A DNA stretch of 64,000 bases from Elstera cyanobacteriorum (GTDB lineage Bacteria; Pseudomonadota; Alphaproteobacteria; Elsterales; Elsteraceae): contig NZ_NOXS01000032.1 in NCBI RefSeq assembly GCF_002251735.1, positions 310,001-374,000 of the forward strand, written 5' to 3'. Numbering within the stretch: the stretch's first letter is position 1; the number at the start of each line of letters is the position of its first letter. The notes beneath the pieces are model-generated. The model worked only from the letters and a program-made list of their open reading frames with translations. It did not search any database and was not told where the DNA came from. Shown piece after piece: positions 38,440 to 51,690 of the stretch. A program made the position numbers and the translations under genes.

Positions 38440-40077
38440 ATGCGCCTAAAATATACCCTAGCGATTGCTGCTGTCTTTTTTTCTACGCCCCTTGTAGCGC
38501 CCAGCGTAGCCCTCGCACAAAATACAATTGCTTGCCCGTTTAGTCTTGCAAGCCCGTCGCTCCCCTCGCAGTTCGTTGTGAGCGGTGCCGTCGATGTCCA
38601 AATCACCGCTGATTGCGCCGCTTGGCAGCAGTTCGTCTACCTGAATTGGCAGGCCGCAAGCGGCCAAACCGTCCCGGACCCGGCGGTCCCGGCGAGCCAA
38701 TTCGGGATTCTTCCAGCGGGGGCAGCAACGGTTTGGCAGAGCTATGTTCCGTCGAACAGCTTATTTCAACCGGTTAGCCCGGCAGAGCGGCAAACGCCGC
38801 CGCCGCTGATGCTGAAGGCGATTTCCAAGTACGGTAATATCACGATCAGCGGGATTGATCAGGCCAGCGGCCCGGTCTGGCTAACGGGCCAGAATCAGAA
38901 TCTGACCTATTATGATGTTCGGTCCAACCCGAACGAAGTCGCCTATATCTCAACGGTTTCGGCAGGCCCGCTGAATACCGCTTCGGCCCAGTTGGCCTGC
39001 GTGAACGCGGTTCCTGCCGGGCAAACCACGGGCGGCTTCCGGCTGCCAATGGGGTATAAGAATGATACCGACTGCAACGGCACACCAGCGACCTATGGTG
39101 ATGATACCGGCACGATCGAGTTAAAGGCCGCTTGGCTGGTTCTGACCGCAGGCGACCCGAACAATAGCCGCTATTTGACGGCCCAAGCACAAGTGACCGA
39201 TCCCTTCGGCGTTACCACACAGCAAACGGTTGGCCTCGTCGGTCTGCATATCATCCGCCGCCTTCCCGGGGCCAGCCAGATGCTCTGGTCCACCTTCGAG
39301 CAGGTGGATAATTCGCCGGACTATAATCTGACGACGAAAACCGCGTCCGATCCCCGCACGGCCACCGGCGCCCCGCGCAACGCCCGCAGCAGCTATACTT
39401 ATTTCAATGCCGCCTGCGATCCCAGCAAGGACACGGTCTATCAGTGCGTTGTGAATGCCCAACCGGGCGCCCCCTGCCCGACGAGCGCGGGGCGGACCAG
39501 CACCGATCCAACCTGCTATCCCTATTCAGCGCCCCAACAAGTCGGTCGGACCACGCCATTGGAGTTCCGCGCAGATGGCATCAACGCCTGGATTTGGTCG
39601 CAAATCCCGCAAAATTCGGTCTTCCAATATTATCGGCTGATCGACGTGCAATGGCCGAATAATCCGCAGCCGCCCTTGCTCTCCGGGGCGCTAACCGCAG
39701 GGGTTCAGGTCGGATCGACCACGGTTCCCTATCCCACGAATATGGTACCGAACCTCTACGTCAATGATCCCAATACCCGGGTGATTGCGAATACGACGAT
39801 GGAAACCTATGTCCAGGCCGGGGCAGGCTCTGCCACGGGCACCTGCATGGATTGCCATGCCAGCGCTGGGATTTCCGCGCTTACCCCCGGCAGCAATAGC
39901 CTTCAGGCCACCCTGGTTCGGAAGAAGATCGGTAACCGCTTTTTCTCTGTCACGCCCTTTGCGTCAGTCCCGACCCCGCCGCCGGGTACCAGCCCGCAAG
40001 CTACGATCCCGCAGGGGGATTATCTATCAAGCTTCTCGTTTATATTCTCGAACGCCACAATCAAGGCGACGCCGTAA
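38440..40077 (+). CDS. Exported single-haem (CXXCH) protein of unknown function
   Basis: The 545-residue protein starts with a Sec signal peptide (LAIAAVFFSTPLVAPSVALA, cleavage after ALA). The mature protein is long, rich in Asn, Thr, Gln and Pro, and contains several other Cys residues that may form disulfides. Near the end, at about residues 469-473, CMDCH is a c-type haem-binding motif. It may be a periplasmic electron carrier or haem-peroxidase-like enzyme, but no family was recognised. A GGGAGG lies 8 bases before the ATG at 38440. It fills the second unit of the tandem duplication. Confidence 0.75.
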   Translation: MRLKYTLAIAAVFFSTPLVAPSVALAQNTIACPFSLASPSLPSQFVVSGAVDVQITADCAAWQQFVYLNWQAASGQTVPDPAVPASQFGILPAGAATVWQSYVPSNSLFQPVSPAERQTPPPLMLKAISKYGNITISGIDQASGPVWLTGQNQNLTYYDVRSNPNEVAYISTVSAGPLNTASAQLACVNAVPAGQTTGGFRLPMGYKNDTDCNGTPATYGDDTGTIELKAAWLVLTAGDPNNSRYLTAQAQVTDPFGVTTQQTVGLVGLHIIRRLPGASQMLWSTFEQVDNSPDYNLTTKTASDPRTATGAPRNARSSYTYFNAACDPSKDTVYQCVVNAQPGAPCPTSAGRTSTDPTCYPYSAPQQVGRTTPLEFRADGINAWIWSQIPQNSVFQYYRLIDVQWPNNPQPPLLSGALTAGVQVGSTTVPYPTNMVPNLYVNDPNTRVIANTTMETYVQAGAGSATGTCMDCHASAGISALTPGSNSLQATLVRKKIGNRFFSVTPFASVPTPPPGTSPQATIPQGDYLSSFSFIFSNATIKATP

Positions 40078-40084
40078 CGGTTAT

Positions 40085-40115
40085 AGGGGGGGAGGTTTCC
40101 GCCTTCTCCCCTCTT
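40085..40115 (+). terminator. Imperfect terminator after the CXXCH protein gene
   Basis: A GGGGGGGAGG run faces CCTTCTCCCC with a short bulge and is followed by a TC-rich stretch. It separates the gene from the convergent ratA-like gene. The pairing is imperfect, so the call is moderate. Confidence 0.4.
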
Positions 40116-40556
40116 TCAGCCATACAGCGCCCGCGCCCGACCCTCGAAGGCCGCCACCATGCGTTTCACGGCTTCGTTAAACAAAGTCTCGATAATCTTT
40201 TGCAGCATTCTATTGTGGAACTCGAAGTCCACGAAAAAATCCAACTCCGTCGCGCCCGGCGTTTCGGGAACGGGGTGGAACATCCAATGATTGTTGAGAT
40301 ATTTAAACGGCCCTTCCGCATAGGCCACATCGATGCGGAAGGCGCCCGGGTTTAGCGCCACATTACTGGTAAAGCGTTCGCGCACCAGCTTATAGCCGAT
40401 GATCAAATCGGCGCGGATATGGGCGTCGGTCTTTTCGCGGATGCGGGCAGCGAGGCACCAGGGTAGAAACTCCGGGTACTTCGCCACATCCGCAACCAAA
40501 TCGTAAAGCTGCTGCTGCGTATACGGCAGCACGCGCCGTTCGGCGTGGGTGGGCAT
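40116..40556 (-). CDS. SRPBCC-family protein (RatA/Coq10-like)
   Basis: The 146-residue protein has the START-like Coq10 fold signatures: LPYTQQQLYDLVADVAKYPE near the start and DFFVDFEFHNRMLQKIIETLF near the end. Databases often label it the RatA toxin, but there is no antitoxin gene beside it, and Coq10-like ubiquinone binding is the likelier role in alphaproteobacteria. It lies 6 bases after lipA. A truncated copy of its 3' end lies at 38056-38137. Confidence 0.85.
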   Translation of the reverse strand: MPTHAERRVLPYTQQQLYDLVADVAKYPEFLPWCLAARIREKTDAHIRADLIIGYKLVRERFTSNVALNPGAFRIDVAYAEGPFKYLNNHWMFHPVPETPGATELDFFVDFEFHNRMLQKIIETLFNEAVKRMVAAFEGRARALYG

Positions 40557-40562
40557 CGGGGA

Positions 40563-41519
40563 TTACGCCGATGCCTTCGCCAATTGCACGTCCCGCGCGG
40601 CCCGCATCTGCTCGAAATCCTCACCCGCATGGTAGGAGGACCGGGTGAGCGGCGAGGATGCGACCATCAGGAAGCCCTTGCCGTAGGCGAGGGTTTTGTA
40701 GCTCGCGAACTCGTCGGGCGTCACGAACCGGTCCACCGCCGCGTGCTTCGGCGTTGGCTGGAGGTATTGGCCGATGGTGAGAAAATCAACTTCCGCCGCG
40801 CGCAGATCGTCCATCACCTGCAAAATCTCTTCTCGGCTCTCCCCAAGGCCGACCATAATGCCGGACTTGGTGAAGATCGACGGGTCGAGCCGCTTCACTT
40901 CCGACAGCAGACGCAGCGAATGGAAGTAGCGCGCGCCGGGGCGGATGCTGGGATAAAGGCGCGGCACGGTTTCGAGATTATGGTTGAACACATCGGGTCG
41001 GGCTTCGACCACGGTTTCAATCGCGCCGTCTTTGCGCATGAAATCCGGGGTTAGCACTTCGATGGTCGTCGTCGGTGATCCTAAGCGAACAGCGCGGATA
41101 ACGCGGGCGAAATGATCGGCGCCGCCATCGTCGAGATCGTCGCGGTCGACCGACGTGATGACCACGTGCGATAGGCCCATACGCGACACGGCTTCGGCCA
41201 CATGCTCCGGCTCGTGCGGGTCAAGCTTATCGGGGCGGCCCGTCGCAACATTGCAGAAAGCGCAGGCGCGGGTGCAGACATTGCCCAAAATCATCACGGT
41301 CGCGTGCTTCTTGGCCCAGCACTCGCCGATATTCGGGCAGGCCGCTTCCTCGCAAACCGTGTTCAGCTTCAGATCCCGCATCATCGTGCGGGTCTGGTTA
41401 TATTCTTGAGAGACCGGGGCTTTCACACGGATCCAGTCCGGCTTGCGCTGGATCGGATTATCCGGCTTATGCGCCTTTTCGGGATGGCGAAGCGCGGCGG
41501 CGGCAGCCTTATCGGTCAT
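40563..41519 (-). CDS. lipA: Lipoyl synthase
   Basis: The 318-residue radical-SAM enzyme has the auxiliary-cluster Cys set ([12 protein letters not shown]) and the radical-SAM cluster CTRACAFC. It inserts two sulfurs into octanoyl chains on lipoyl domains, such as those of PdhC and PdhB encoded upstream. It follows lpdA with a 96-base gap that holds a strong hairpin. Confidence 0.95.
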   Translation of the reverse strand: MTDKAAAAALRHPEKAHKPDNPIQRKPDWIRVKAPVSQEYNQTRTMMRDLKLNTVCEEAACPNIGECWAKKHATVMILGNVCTRACAFCNVATGRPDKLDPHEPEHVAEAVSRMGLSHVVITSVDRDDLDDGGADHFARVIRAVRLGSPTTTIEVLTPDFMRKDGAIETVVEARPDVFNHNLETVPRLYPSIRPGARYFHSLRLLSEVKRLDPSIFTKSGIMVGLGESREEILQVMDDLRAAEVDFLTIGQYLQPTPKHAAVDRFVTPDEFASYKTLAYGKGFLMVASSPLTRSSYHAGEDFEQMRAARDVQLAKASA

Positions 41520-41562
41520 ATCATATCCCCTCGCGGTGCGATGCCCGCGTCTTAACGGCTGG

Positions 41563-41592
41563 ATGACGGTAGGGCAAGCGCCCCACCGTCAT
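41563..41592 (-). terminator. Intercistronic hairpin between lpdA and lipA
   Basis: ATGACGGT (41563-41570) pairs with ACCGTCAT (41585-41592), with an inner GGGC/GCCC pair. No T-run follows, so partial read-through into lipA is likely. Confidence 0.5.
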
Positions 41593-41615
41593 GCCTGCCG
41601 TGTTCCTCACACGCT

Positions 41616-43031
41616 TTAGAAATGGATCACCCGACCGTAGGCGTCCAGTACCGACTCGTGCATCATTTCCGATAAAGTCGGATGCGGGAAGACGGTGTGC
41701 ATCAGTTCCGCTTCCGTCGACTCGAGCGTCCGGGCAATCGTATAGCCCTGGATCATTTCCGTCACTTCCGCCCCGACCATATGCGCGCCCAAAAGCTCGC
41801 CGGTCTTGGCGTCGAAGACGGTCTTCACCATGCCCTCCGGCTCGCCCAAGGCAATCGCCTTGCCGTTGCCGATGAAGGGGAAGCGCCCAACCTTCACCTG
41901 ATAGCCCGCCGCCTTGGCTTTGGCTTCGGTCAGACCGACCGAAGCCACCTGCGGCGTGCAATAGGTGCAGCCTGGGATATTGCTGGTATCGAGCGGATGC
42001 ACATGCTTACCAGCAATCGCTTCGACGCAGATCACGCCTTCATGGCTCGCCTTATGGGCCAGCCACGGCGGCCCCGCGAGATCGCCGATGGCATAGACGC
42101 CCGGCTCCCCGGTGCGGCAATGATCGTCGATGACCACATGGGTCTTCTCGACCTTCACCGCCGTGCCTTCAAGGCCGATATTCTCGACATTGCCGACGAT
42201 CCCGGCGGCGACGATGACGCGATCGACGGTGATCTGCTGGGTTTTGCCGCCCTGCTCCACCGTCACGGTGACGTTCGTCGCGCCTTTGGTCACGCCCTTG
42301 GTCACCGCGCCGGTGAGGATCTTCATCCCCTGCTTCTCGAAGCTCTTCTTAGCGAAGGCCGAAATCTCTTCGTCTTCCGCCGGAAGAATCCGGTCCACCA
42401 TCTCCACCACGGTCACTTCGGCGCCCAAGGTGCGGAAGAAACTGGCGAATTCGATGCCGATGGCGCCGGACCCAACGACCAGCAAGGACTTCGGCATCAC
42501 ATCGGGAACCAGGGCTTCCTTATAGGTCCAGATGAACTTGCCATCCGGCTCTAACCCCGGCAGCACGCGCGCCCGTGCCCCGGTGGCGAGGATGACGTGC
42601 GGCGCGGTGATCTCGCCCGTCGCTGCCCCATCCTTGCCGACCAGCGCCACCTTGCGGTCGGCCCCGGCCTTGCCCGCCAGCTTGCCGAAGGCATCGAAGA
42701 CGGTAACCTTGTTCTTCTTCAACAGGCCCTTCACGCCGCCGGAAAGCTGGCCTGCAACCTTGCGGCTGCGTTCCACAATCTTCGGCAGAACGGCGGAAAC
42801 TTCGCCCTTCACTTCAAGCCCAAAGTCCTTGGCGTGCTTGATGAAGTTGAAGATTTCCGACGACCGCAGCAGCGCCTTGGTCGGAATACAGCCCCAATTG
42901 AGGCAGATGCCGCCCAGATGCTCGCGCTCGACCAGCGCAACCTTCATACCAAGCTGCGAGGCGCGGATCGCGGCGACATAGCCGCCCGGTCCGCCGCCGA
43001 CGACGATCAGATCGAATTTGGTGTCAGCCAT
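41616..43031 (-). CDS. lpdA: Dihydrolipoyl dehydrogenase (E3)
   Basis: The 471-residue flavoprotein has the FAD-binding VVGGGPGGYVAAIRASQLG, the redox-active disulfide GICLNWGCIP, and the C-terminal HTVFPHPTLSEMMHE with the catalytic His-Glu pair. It reoxidises the lipoyl groups of the pyruvate dehydrogenase complex. It follows pdhC by 10 bases in the pdhA-pdhB-pdhC-lpdA operon. Confidence 0.96.
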   Translation of the reverse strand: MADTKFDLIVVGGGPGGYVAAIRASQLGMKVALVEREHLGGICLNWGCIPTKALLRSSEIFNFIKHAKDFGLEVKGEVSAVLPKIVERSRKVAGQLSGGVKGLLKKNKVTVFDAFGKLAGKAGADRKVALVGKDGAATGEITAPHVILATGARARVLPGLEPDGKFIWTYKEALVPDVMPKSLLVVGSGAIGIEFASFFRTLGAEVTVVEMVDRILPAEDEEISAFAKKSFEKQGMKILTGAVTKGVTKGATNVTVTVEQGGKTQQITVDRVIVAAGIVGNVENIGLEGTAVKVEKTHVVIDDHCRTGEPGVYAIGDLAGPPWLAHKASHEGVICVEAIAGKHVHPLDTSNIPGCTYCTPQVASVGLTEAKAKAAGYQVKVGRFPFIGNGKAIALGEPEGMVKTVFDAKTGELLGAHMVGAEVTEMIQGYTIARTLESTEAELMHTVFPHPTLSEMMHESVLDAYGRVIHF

Positions 43032-43041
43032 GATCGTCCCC

Positions 43042-44337
43042 TTACAACATCATCGACAGCGGATCTTCGACCAGACCCTTGAAGGCTTGCAGCCATTCCG
43101 CCCCCAGCGCACCATCGACCACGCGGTGATCGACCGACAGGGTACAGCTCATCTGGGTTTCCACCGCCAGCGCGCCATTGCGCACCACCGGCCGCTGTTC
43201 GCCCGCGCCAACGGCGAGGATGCAGGACTGCGGCGGGTTGATGATTGCCGCAAACTCGCGAATCCCGAACATGCCGAGGTTGGAGATGGAGAAGGTGCCG
43301 CCGGTGAACTCTTCCGGCTTCAGCTTCCCGGCTTTCGCCCGCGCGGCCAGATCCTTGATCTCCGCAGAGATTTCGGCGAGGCCTTTCTTATCGGCATCGC
43401 GGATGATCGGCGTGATCAGCCCACCCGGGATCGACACCGCAACCGCGATATCGACGCCCTTGAACTGCATCAACCCTTCGTCCGACCAGGCGGCATTCGC
43501 GCCCGGAACCTTCTTCAAGGCGAGGGCGGAGGCGCGGATGATCATGTCGTTGACCGACAGTTTCACCCCAGACTTTTCGCCGCGCACATTCAGGTCGGTA
43601 CGCAGCTTCAGCAGCGCATCGAGGCCCACGTCCACCGTCAGGTAGAAATGCGGCACATTCTGCTTCGCTTCGGTCAGGCGGCGCGCGATGGTTTTGCGCA
43701 TCGAGGAATGCGGCACCAGATCGAAGGCCGGCAGCCCGAAGGTCTGCACCGGGGCGGGCGCGGCTTTCGGGGCCGCTGCGGGGGCTGCCGCCGGGGCCGG
43801 GGCGGCCGCCGCGACTGGGGCCGCCGCCGCAACCGGACCGCGCGCCTTAGCGGCTTCCACATCGGCCTTGACGATCCGCCCGTTGGGGCCGGTGCCCTTA
43901 ACGGTCGCCAGGTCGATCCCGGCCTGTTCGGCCAAACGCTTGGCCAGCGGGCTGGCGATCGTGCGCGCGCCGTGCGACACCGCGGCGGCGGCAGGAGCCG
44001 CCGCCGCAGGAGCCGAAGCAGGCGCTGCCGCAGCCGGGGCAGCCGCAGGGGCCGGAGCCGCTGCAACCGGCGCCGATAGGGCAGAGGCCGACTCGCCCTC
44101 TTCCAGCAGCAGGGCGATGGGTTCATTCACCTTCACGCCCTGGCTGCCTTCGGCGACCAGAATCTTGCCCAAAGTGCCTTCATCGACGGCTTCGACTTCC
44201 ATCGTCGCCTTATCGGTTTCGATCTCGGCGAGCACGTCGCCCGCTTTCACCGCGTCGCCTTCCTTCTTGAGCCAGCGGGCGAGATTACCCTCGGTCATCG
44301 TCGGCGACAGGGCGGGCATCAGGATTTGAATTGGCAT
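43042..44337 (-). CDS. pdhC: Pyruvate dehydrogenase E2 (dihydrolipoamide acetyltransferase)
   Basis: The 431-residue protein has one N-terminal lipoyl domain with the lipoylated Lys in [18 protein letters not shown] long Ala/Pro linker, a peripheral subunit-binding domain ([20 protein letters not shown]) and a catalytic domain ending in [10 protein letters not shown] follow. It transfers acetyl groups to CoA. The lipoyl-domain DNA shares a 55-base exact repeat with that of pdhB. It lies 12 bases after pdhB. Confidence 0.95.
   Translation of the reverse strand: MPIQILMPALSPTMTEGNLARWLKKEGDAVKAGDVLAEIETDKATMEVEAVDEGTLGKILVAEGSQGVKVNEPIALLLEEGESASALSAPVAAAPAPAAAPAAAAPASAPAAAAPAAAAVSHGARTIASPLAKRLAEQAGIDLATVKGTGPNGRIVKADVEAAKARGPVAAAAPVAAAAPAPAAAPAAAPKAAPAPVQTFGLPAFDLVPHSSMRKTIARRLTEAKQNVPHFYLTVDVGLDALLKLRTDLNVRGEKSGVKLSVNDMIIRASALALKKVPGANAAWSDEGLMQFKGVDIAVAVSIPGGLITPIIRDADKKGLAEISAEIKDLAARAKAGKLKPEEFTGGTFSISNLGMFGIREFAAIINPPQSCILAVGAGEQRPVVRNGALAVETQMSCTLSVDHRVVDGALGAEWLQAFKGLVEDPLSMML
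44175..44229. repeat. 55-base exact direct repeat, copy in pdhC
   Basis: This stretch in the lipoyl-domain part of pdhC is identical to 45546-45600 in pdhB. It codes for the lipoylation site region. Both lie in the same frame and orientation about 1.37 kb apart. Confidence 0.9.
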
Positions 44338-44349
44338 GGCGCGCCCCCG

Positions 44350-45708
44350 TTAACGGTAGCAGACCGCCCGCGCCGCCTGGACGATATCGTCCACGCTCGG
44401 CAGGGCGAGTTTTTCGAGATTGGCGGCATAGGGCAGCGGAATATCCTTGCCGGCTACGCGCGCCACCGGGGCATCCAGCAGGTCGAAGCCCTGCTCCATG
44501 ATCTGCATGCCGATTTCAGAGCCGACCCCGGCGAAGGGCCAACCTTCTTCCACCGTCACGCAGCGGTTGGTCTTGGCGACCGAGGCGAGGATCGTGTCCA
44601 TATCGAGCGGGCGGATGGAGCGCAGATCGATGACTTCCGCTTCGATCCCCTGGGCCGACAGGGCTTCCGCCGCCGCCAGCGCATGGCGCACGGTGATCGA
44701 GAAGGCGGTGATCGTCACATCCTTACCCGGACGCACGACCTTGGCCTTGCCGATGGGAACGATCCAATCGTCGGTATCCGGCACTTCGAAGGAGGCGCCG
44801 TACATGATTTCATTTTCAAGGAAAATGACCGGGTTCGGATCGCGGATCGCCGACTTCAGCAGGCCCTTAGCATCGGCAGCGCTATAGGGCGCGACAACTT
44901 TCAGGCCGGGGCAATGGGCGTACCAAGAGGCATAGCACTGGCTATGCTGGGCCCCGACGCGCGACGCCGCCCCGTTCGGGCCGCGGAAGACGATAGAACA
45001 GCCCATCTGCCCGCCCGACATGTAGAGGGTCTTCGCCGCCGAATTGATGATCTGGTCAATCGCCTGCATGGCGAAATTGAACGTCATGAATTCGACAATC
45101 GGCTTCAGGCCCATAAAGCCCGCGCCGACGGCAAGCCCAGCGAACCCATGCTCGGTGATCGGCGTATCGATCACCCGGCGGGCGCCAAATTCCTGCAGCA
45201 GGTTTTGGGAAACCTTATAGGCCCCCTGATATTCTGCCACTTCTTCGCCCATCAGGTAGACGGCGTCGTTAGCACGCATTTCTTCGGCCATCGCGTCGCG
45301 CAGGGCTTCGCGAACGGTCTGGGTCTTGGTCGGACCGGACCATTCCGGTTCGGCGGCCACCGGGGCCACCGGCGCGGCGGAGATCACTGCCGGGGCGGCA
45401 ACGGGCGCGGACGCCGGGGCGGCTGCCGGGGCCGGGGCGGCCTTCGGCGCATCCGACAGGCTTTCGCCCTCTTCGATCAGCACGGCGATGATGGTATTCA
45501 CCGCCACATTTTCCGTGCCCTCGGCCACCGTGATCTTGGCCAGAATGCCTTCATCGACGGCTTCGACTTCCATCGTCGCCTTATCGGTTTCGATCTCGGC
45601 CAGCACATCGCCCGGCTTAACGCTGTCGCCTTCCTTTTTCAGCCAGCGCGACAGTTTGCCTTCGGTCATGGTCGGCGACAGGGCCGGCATTAGAATATCA
45701 ATTGCCAT
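44350..45708 (-). CDS. pdhB: Pyruvate dehydrogenase E1 beta subunit with N-terminal lipoyl domain
   Basis: The 452-residue protein carries a lipoyl domain at its N-terminus ([17 protein letters not shown] again) and an Ala/Pro linker. The E1-beta transketolase-like domain follows, with [20 protein letters not shown] and [14 protein letters not shown]. The extra lipoyl domain on E1-beta is a known trait of alphaproteobacteria. It works with PdhA as the thiamine-dependent E1. It lies 3 bases after pdhA. Confidence 0.95.
   Translation of the reverse strand: MAIDILMPALSPTMTEGKLSRWLKKEGDSVKPGDVLAEIETDKATMEVEAVDEGILAKITVAEGTENVAVNTIIAVLIEEGESLSDAPKAAPAPAAAPASAPVAAPAVISAAPVAPVAAEPEWSGPTKTQTVREALRDAMAEEMRANDAVYLMGEEVAEYQGAYKVSQNLLQEFGARRVIDTPITEHGFAGLAVGAGFMGLKPIVEFMTFNFAMQAIDQIINSAAKTLYMSGGQMGCSIVFRGPNGAASRVGAQHSQCYASWYAHCPGLKVVAPYSAADAKGLLKSAIRDPNPVIFLENEIMYGASFEVPDTDDWIVPIGKAKVVRPGKDVTITAFSITVRHALAAAEALSAQGIEAEVIDLRSIRPLDMDTILASVAKTNRCVTVEEGWPFAGVGSEIGMQIMEQGFDLLDAPVARVAGKDIPLPYAANLEKLALPSVDDIVQAARAVCYR
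45546..45600. repeat. 55-base exact direct repeat, copy in pdhB
   Basis: Identical to 44175-44229 in pdhC, including third codon positions, while flanking lipoyl-domain sequence has diverged. The exact match suggests gene conversion between the two lipoyl domains. Confidence 0.9.
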
Positions 45709-45711
45709 GAT

Positions 45712-46734
45712 TTAGGCCTCGATCAGAACATCGGTGTAGAGTTCGGACGGATCCGGCTCGGGGCTGGACTGCGAGAATTCGGCGGCATCGGTAACGATGT
45801 CCTTGATCTCCCGGTCGATTTCCTTCAGCGCCGCTTCGTCGGCATGGCCGCCGTCCAGAATGAGTGCACGGAGCTGATCGATCGGATCATGCTGCTCGCG
45901 CATCTTGCTCACCTCTTCCTTCGTCCGATACTTGGCCGGGTCGGACATGGAATGACCGCGATAGCGGTAGGTGTTCATTTCGAGGATATAGGGGCCGTTG
46001 CCCGCCTTGCAGTGTTCGACCGCGCGCTGCGAGGCTTCCTGCACGGCGATGACGCTCATGCCGTCCACGGCTTCGCCGGGGATCCCATAGGCCGCGCCGC
46101 GCCGGAACAATTCCTGCCCTGCCGCCGACCGCTGCACCGACGTGCCCATCGCGTACTTATTGTTTTCGATGACGTAGATCACCGGCAGCTTCCACAGCGC
46201 TGCCATGTTGAAGCTTTCGTACACCTGGCCCTGGTTCAGCGCCCCATCGCCCATATAGGCGGCGCAGACATTGTTCTGGCCCTTGTACTTGAACGCGAAG
46301 GCGATGCCGGTGCCCAGCGGCACCTGGGCGCCGACGATACCATGACCGCCGTAGAAATTCTTTTCCTTGGAGAACATGTGCATTGAGCCACCCTTCCCCT
46401 TGGAATAGCCGCCGATGCGCCCAGTCAGTTCCGCCATCACGCCGCGCGGGTCCATCCCGCAGGCGAGCATATGGCCATGATCGCGGTAGGAGGTGATCAC
46501 CGCATCTTCCGGCGTCAGCGCCGCCTGCATGCCAATCACGACCGCTTCCTGGCCGATGTAGAGATGGCAGAAACCGCCGATCAGGCCCATGCCATAAAGC
46601 TGCCCGGCCTTTTCTTCAAAGCGGCGGATCAGCAGCATGTCCTTATAATATTTCAACAAAACTTCAGCCGAAGGCTCGGGTGCGGCGGCGTTCGCCCCTC
46701 CCGCTGTTTTGGATGCGCGCTTGGCGGTCGTCAT
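45712..46734 (-). CDS. pdhA: Pyruvate dehydrogenase E1 alpha subunit
   Basis: The 340-residue protein has the thiamine diphosphate motif region (GHGIVGAQVPLGTGIAFA, then GDGALNQGQVYESFNMAALW) and the phosphorylation-loop-like RYRGHSMSDPAKYRTKEE. With PdhB it decarboxylates pyruvate. The ATG at 46734 has an AGGAGG 8 bases upstream, which rules out the longer reading to 46776. It is the first gene of the pdh operon. Confidence 0.95.
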   Translation of the reverse strand: MTTAKRASKTAGGANAAAPEPSAEVLLKYYKDMLLIRRFEEKAGQLYGMGLIGGFCHLYIGQEAVVIGMQAALTPEDAVITSYRDHGHMLACGMDPRGVMAELTGRIGGYSKGKGGSMHMFSKEKNFYGGHGIVGAQVPLGTGIAFAFKYKGQNNVCAAYMGDGALNQGQVYESFNMAALWKLPVIYVIENNKYAMGTSVQRSAAGQELFRRGAAYGIPGEAVDGMSVIAVQEASQRAVEHCKAGNGPYILEMNTYRYRGHSMSDPAKYRTKEEVSKMREQHDPIDQLRALILDGGHADEAALKEIDREIKDIVTDAAEFSQSSPEPDPSELYTDVLIEA

Positions 46735-46914
46735 ACTATGGACCTCCTGGTGTCGGGAGACGCAATCAAGGGGCAAAAAAACGCCCTATCGCTCCCTGTC
46801 TAACCCGGTCCCACCGCGCTTGCAAGCGTCGCAAGGTCTTGTAATTTCACGAGAAATCGATTGTCATCTTGAAGGTGGTTAACAGTCTATTTCGCAGTTG
46901 CAAAAGCCAAAGGC

Positions 46915-47262
46915 TTAATTCGTTGTGATTTCAGGGGGCAGGCTCTGCGGGCGCTGCAACATGATCTGCACTTCATCCTTCCGGCCAAAATTCAATAGGA
47001 CTCGCGCGCGTTCTTCTAAAAGGTCAGGATCGAGCTGATCCGGCCGCATCAGCGCGACCCGCTTTTCCAAAGTTTCACGTTCGGCATGAATGAGGTCGCG
47101 GGTAATCTCCGCCTTGCGGATTTCCTGTTGTACTTGCAGATAGGCCAACAACCCCCGATCACCATGCACCGCATGATAGGCGAAATAAGCGACGAAGGAG
47201 GCCCCGAGCAACGGGGCGACCACGGTATGCGCTTTGCGCTTCAGGATGGTCAGGACAGCCAT
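46915..47262 (-). CDS. ftsB: Septum formation initiator family protein (FtsB/DivIC-like)
   Basis: The 115-residue protein has one N-terminal membrane helix (VVAPLLGASFVAYFAYHAV), then a periplasmic coiled coil (VQQEIRKAEITRDLIHAERE). The DPDLLEERARVLLNFGRKDE segment is typical of the family. It takes part in the divisome with FtsL and FtsQ. It lies between eno and pdhA, as in many alphaproteobacteria. Confidence 0.88.
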   Translation of the reverse strand: MAVLTILKRKAHTVVAPLLGASFVAYFAYHAVHGDRGLLAYLQVQQEIRKAEITRDLIHAERETLEKRVALMRPDQLDPDLLEERARVLLNFGRKDEVQIMLQRPQSLPPEITTN

Positions 47263-47336
47263 GACTCGAAAGAATCATAAGAGAGTCAGTGGGTCAACAG
47301 GATTATCTCAGAAACGAGTCCAGACTCAAAAATTCA

Positions 47337-47353
47337 TATATCGAGTCGATATA
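47337..47353. promoter_or_regulatory. 17-base palindrome between ftsB and eno
   Basis: TATATCGA and TCGATATA face each other around a single G. It lies 75 bases before the ftsB start on the minus strand, in an AT-rich stretch, and could be an operator of ftsB. No regulator is recognised. Confidence 0.35.
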
Positions 47354-47362
47354 AAATATTCG

Positions 47363-47392
47363 AAAAGAAGGGGCTGACCTGACGTCAGCCCC
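47363..47392 (-). terminator. Terminator of eno
   Basis: GGGGCTGAC (47370-47378) pairs with GTCAGCCCC (47384-47392); the minus strand continues into a T-rich CTTCTTTTC. It lies 12 bases after the eno stop. Confidence 0.7.
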
Positions 47393-47403
47393 CTCCTCAC
47401 TCT

Positions 47404-49624
<2,221 letters not shown>

Positions 49625-49636
49625 GGGGTGTCTCCG

Positions 49637-51330
<1,694 letters not shown>

Positions 51331-51357
51331 ATGAAAACCATCGATGAACCCGAAACT

Positions 51358-51672
51358 TTACTTGGCGAGCGGCACGCTCGGCTGGGCCGGGGCTTCGACC
51401 GGCGCGGCGGCCGGAACATCCAGGATCGACTTGCGCTCCGGGGCGCCGCTGCTGGCGAGGATCGCCAACACCAGACTGGTCACCATGAAAGCACCCGCCA
51501 AAATACCGGTCGTCCGGGTCAGGAAATTCGCCGTGCCGCGCGCCGTCATGAAACCGCCGCCGCCCCCGCCGCCAATACCCAAGCCGCCGCCCTCGCTCTG
51601 TTGGATCAAAATGATCCCCACCAGAAACACGGCAAGCACGAGATGAATGACCAGCAGAATGGTTTGTAGCAT
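51358..51672 (-). CDS. secG: Protein translocase subunit SecG
   Basis: The 104-residue protein has two membrane helices (LLVIHLVLAVFLVGIILIQQ and GILAGAFMVTSLVLAILAS), the Gly-rich loop GGGLGIGGGGGGGFM, and a Pro/Ala-rich tail. It is the third subunit of SecYEG. The ATG at 51672 matches the family start; the frame is open to a TTG at 51684. Confidence 0.92.
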   Translation of the reverse strand: MLQTILLVIHLVLAVFLVGIILIQQSEGGGLGIGGGGGGGFMTARGTANFLTRTTGILAGAFMVTSLVLAILASSGAPERKSILDVPAAAPVEAPAQPSVPLAK

Positions 51673-51690
51673 GAACAGTCTCAACCAAAA

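Noticed and set aside
40116-40556. RatA toxin of a toxin-antitoxin system
   Set aside because: No antitoxin gene lies beside it, and the same fold is used by Coq10-like proteins; its place behind lipA fits a housekeeping role.
44326-45693. Long plus-strand frames opposite pdhB and pdhC
   Set aside because: They are shadows of the pdh genes; the Gly/Arg-rich products arise from the reverse reading of Ala/Pro linkers.
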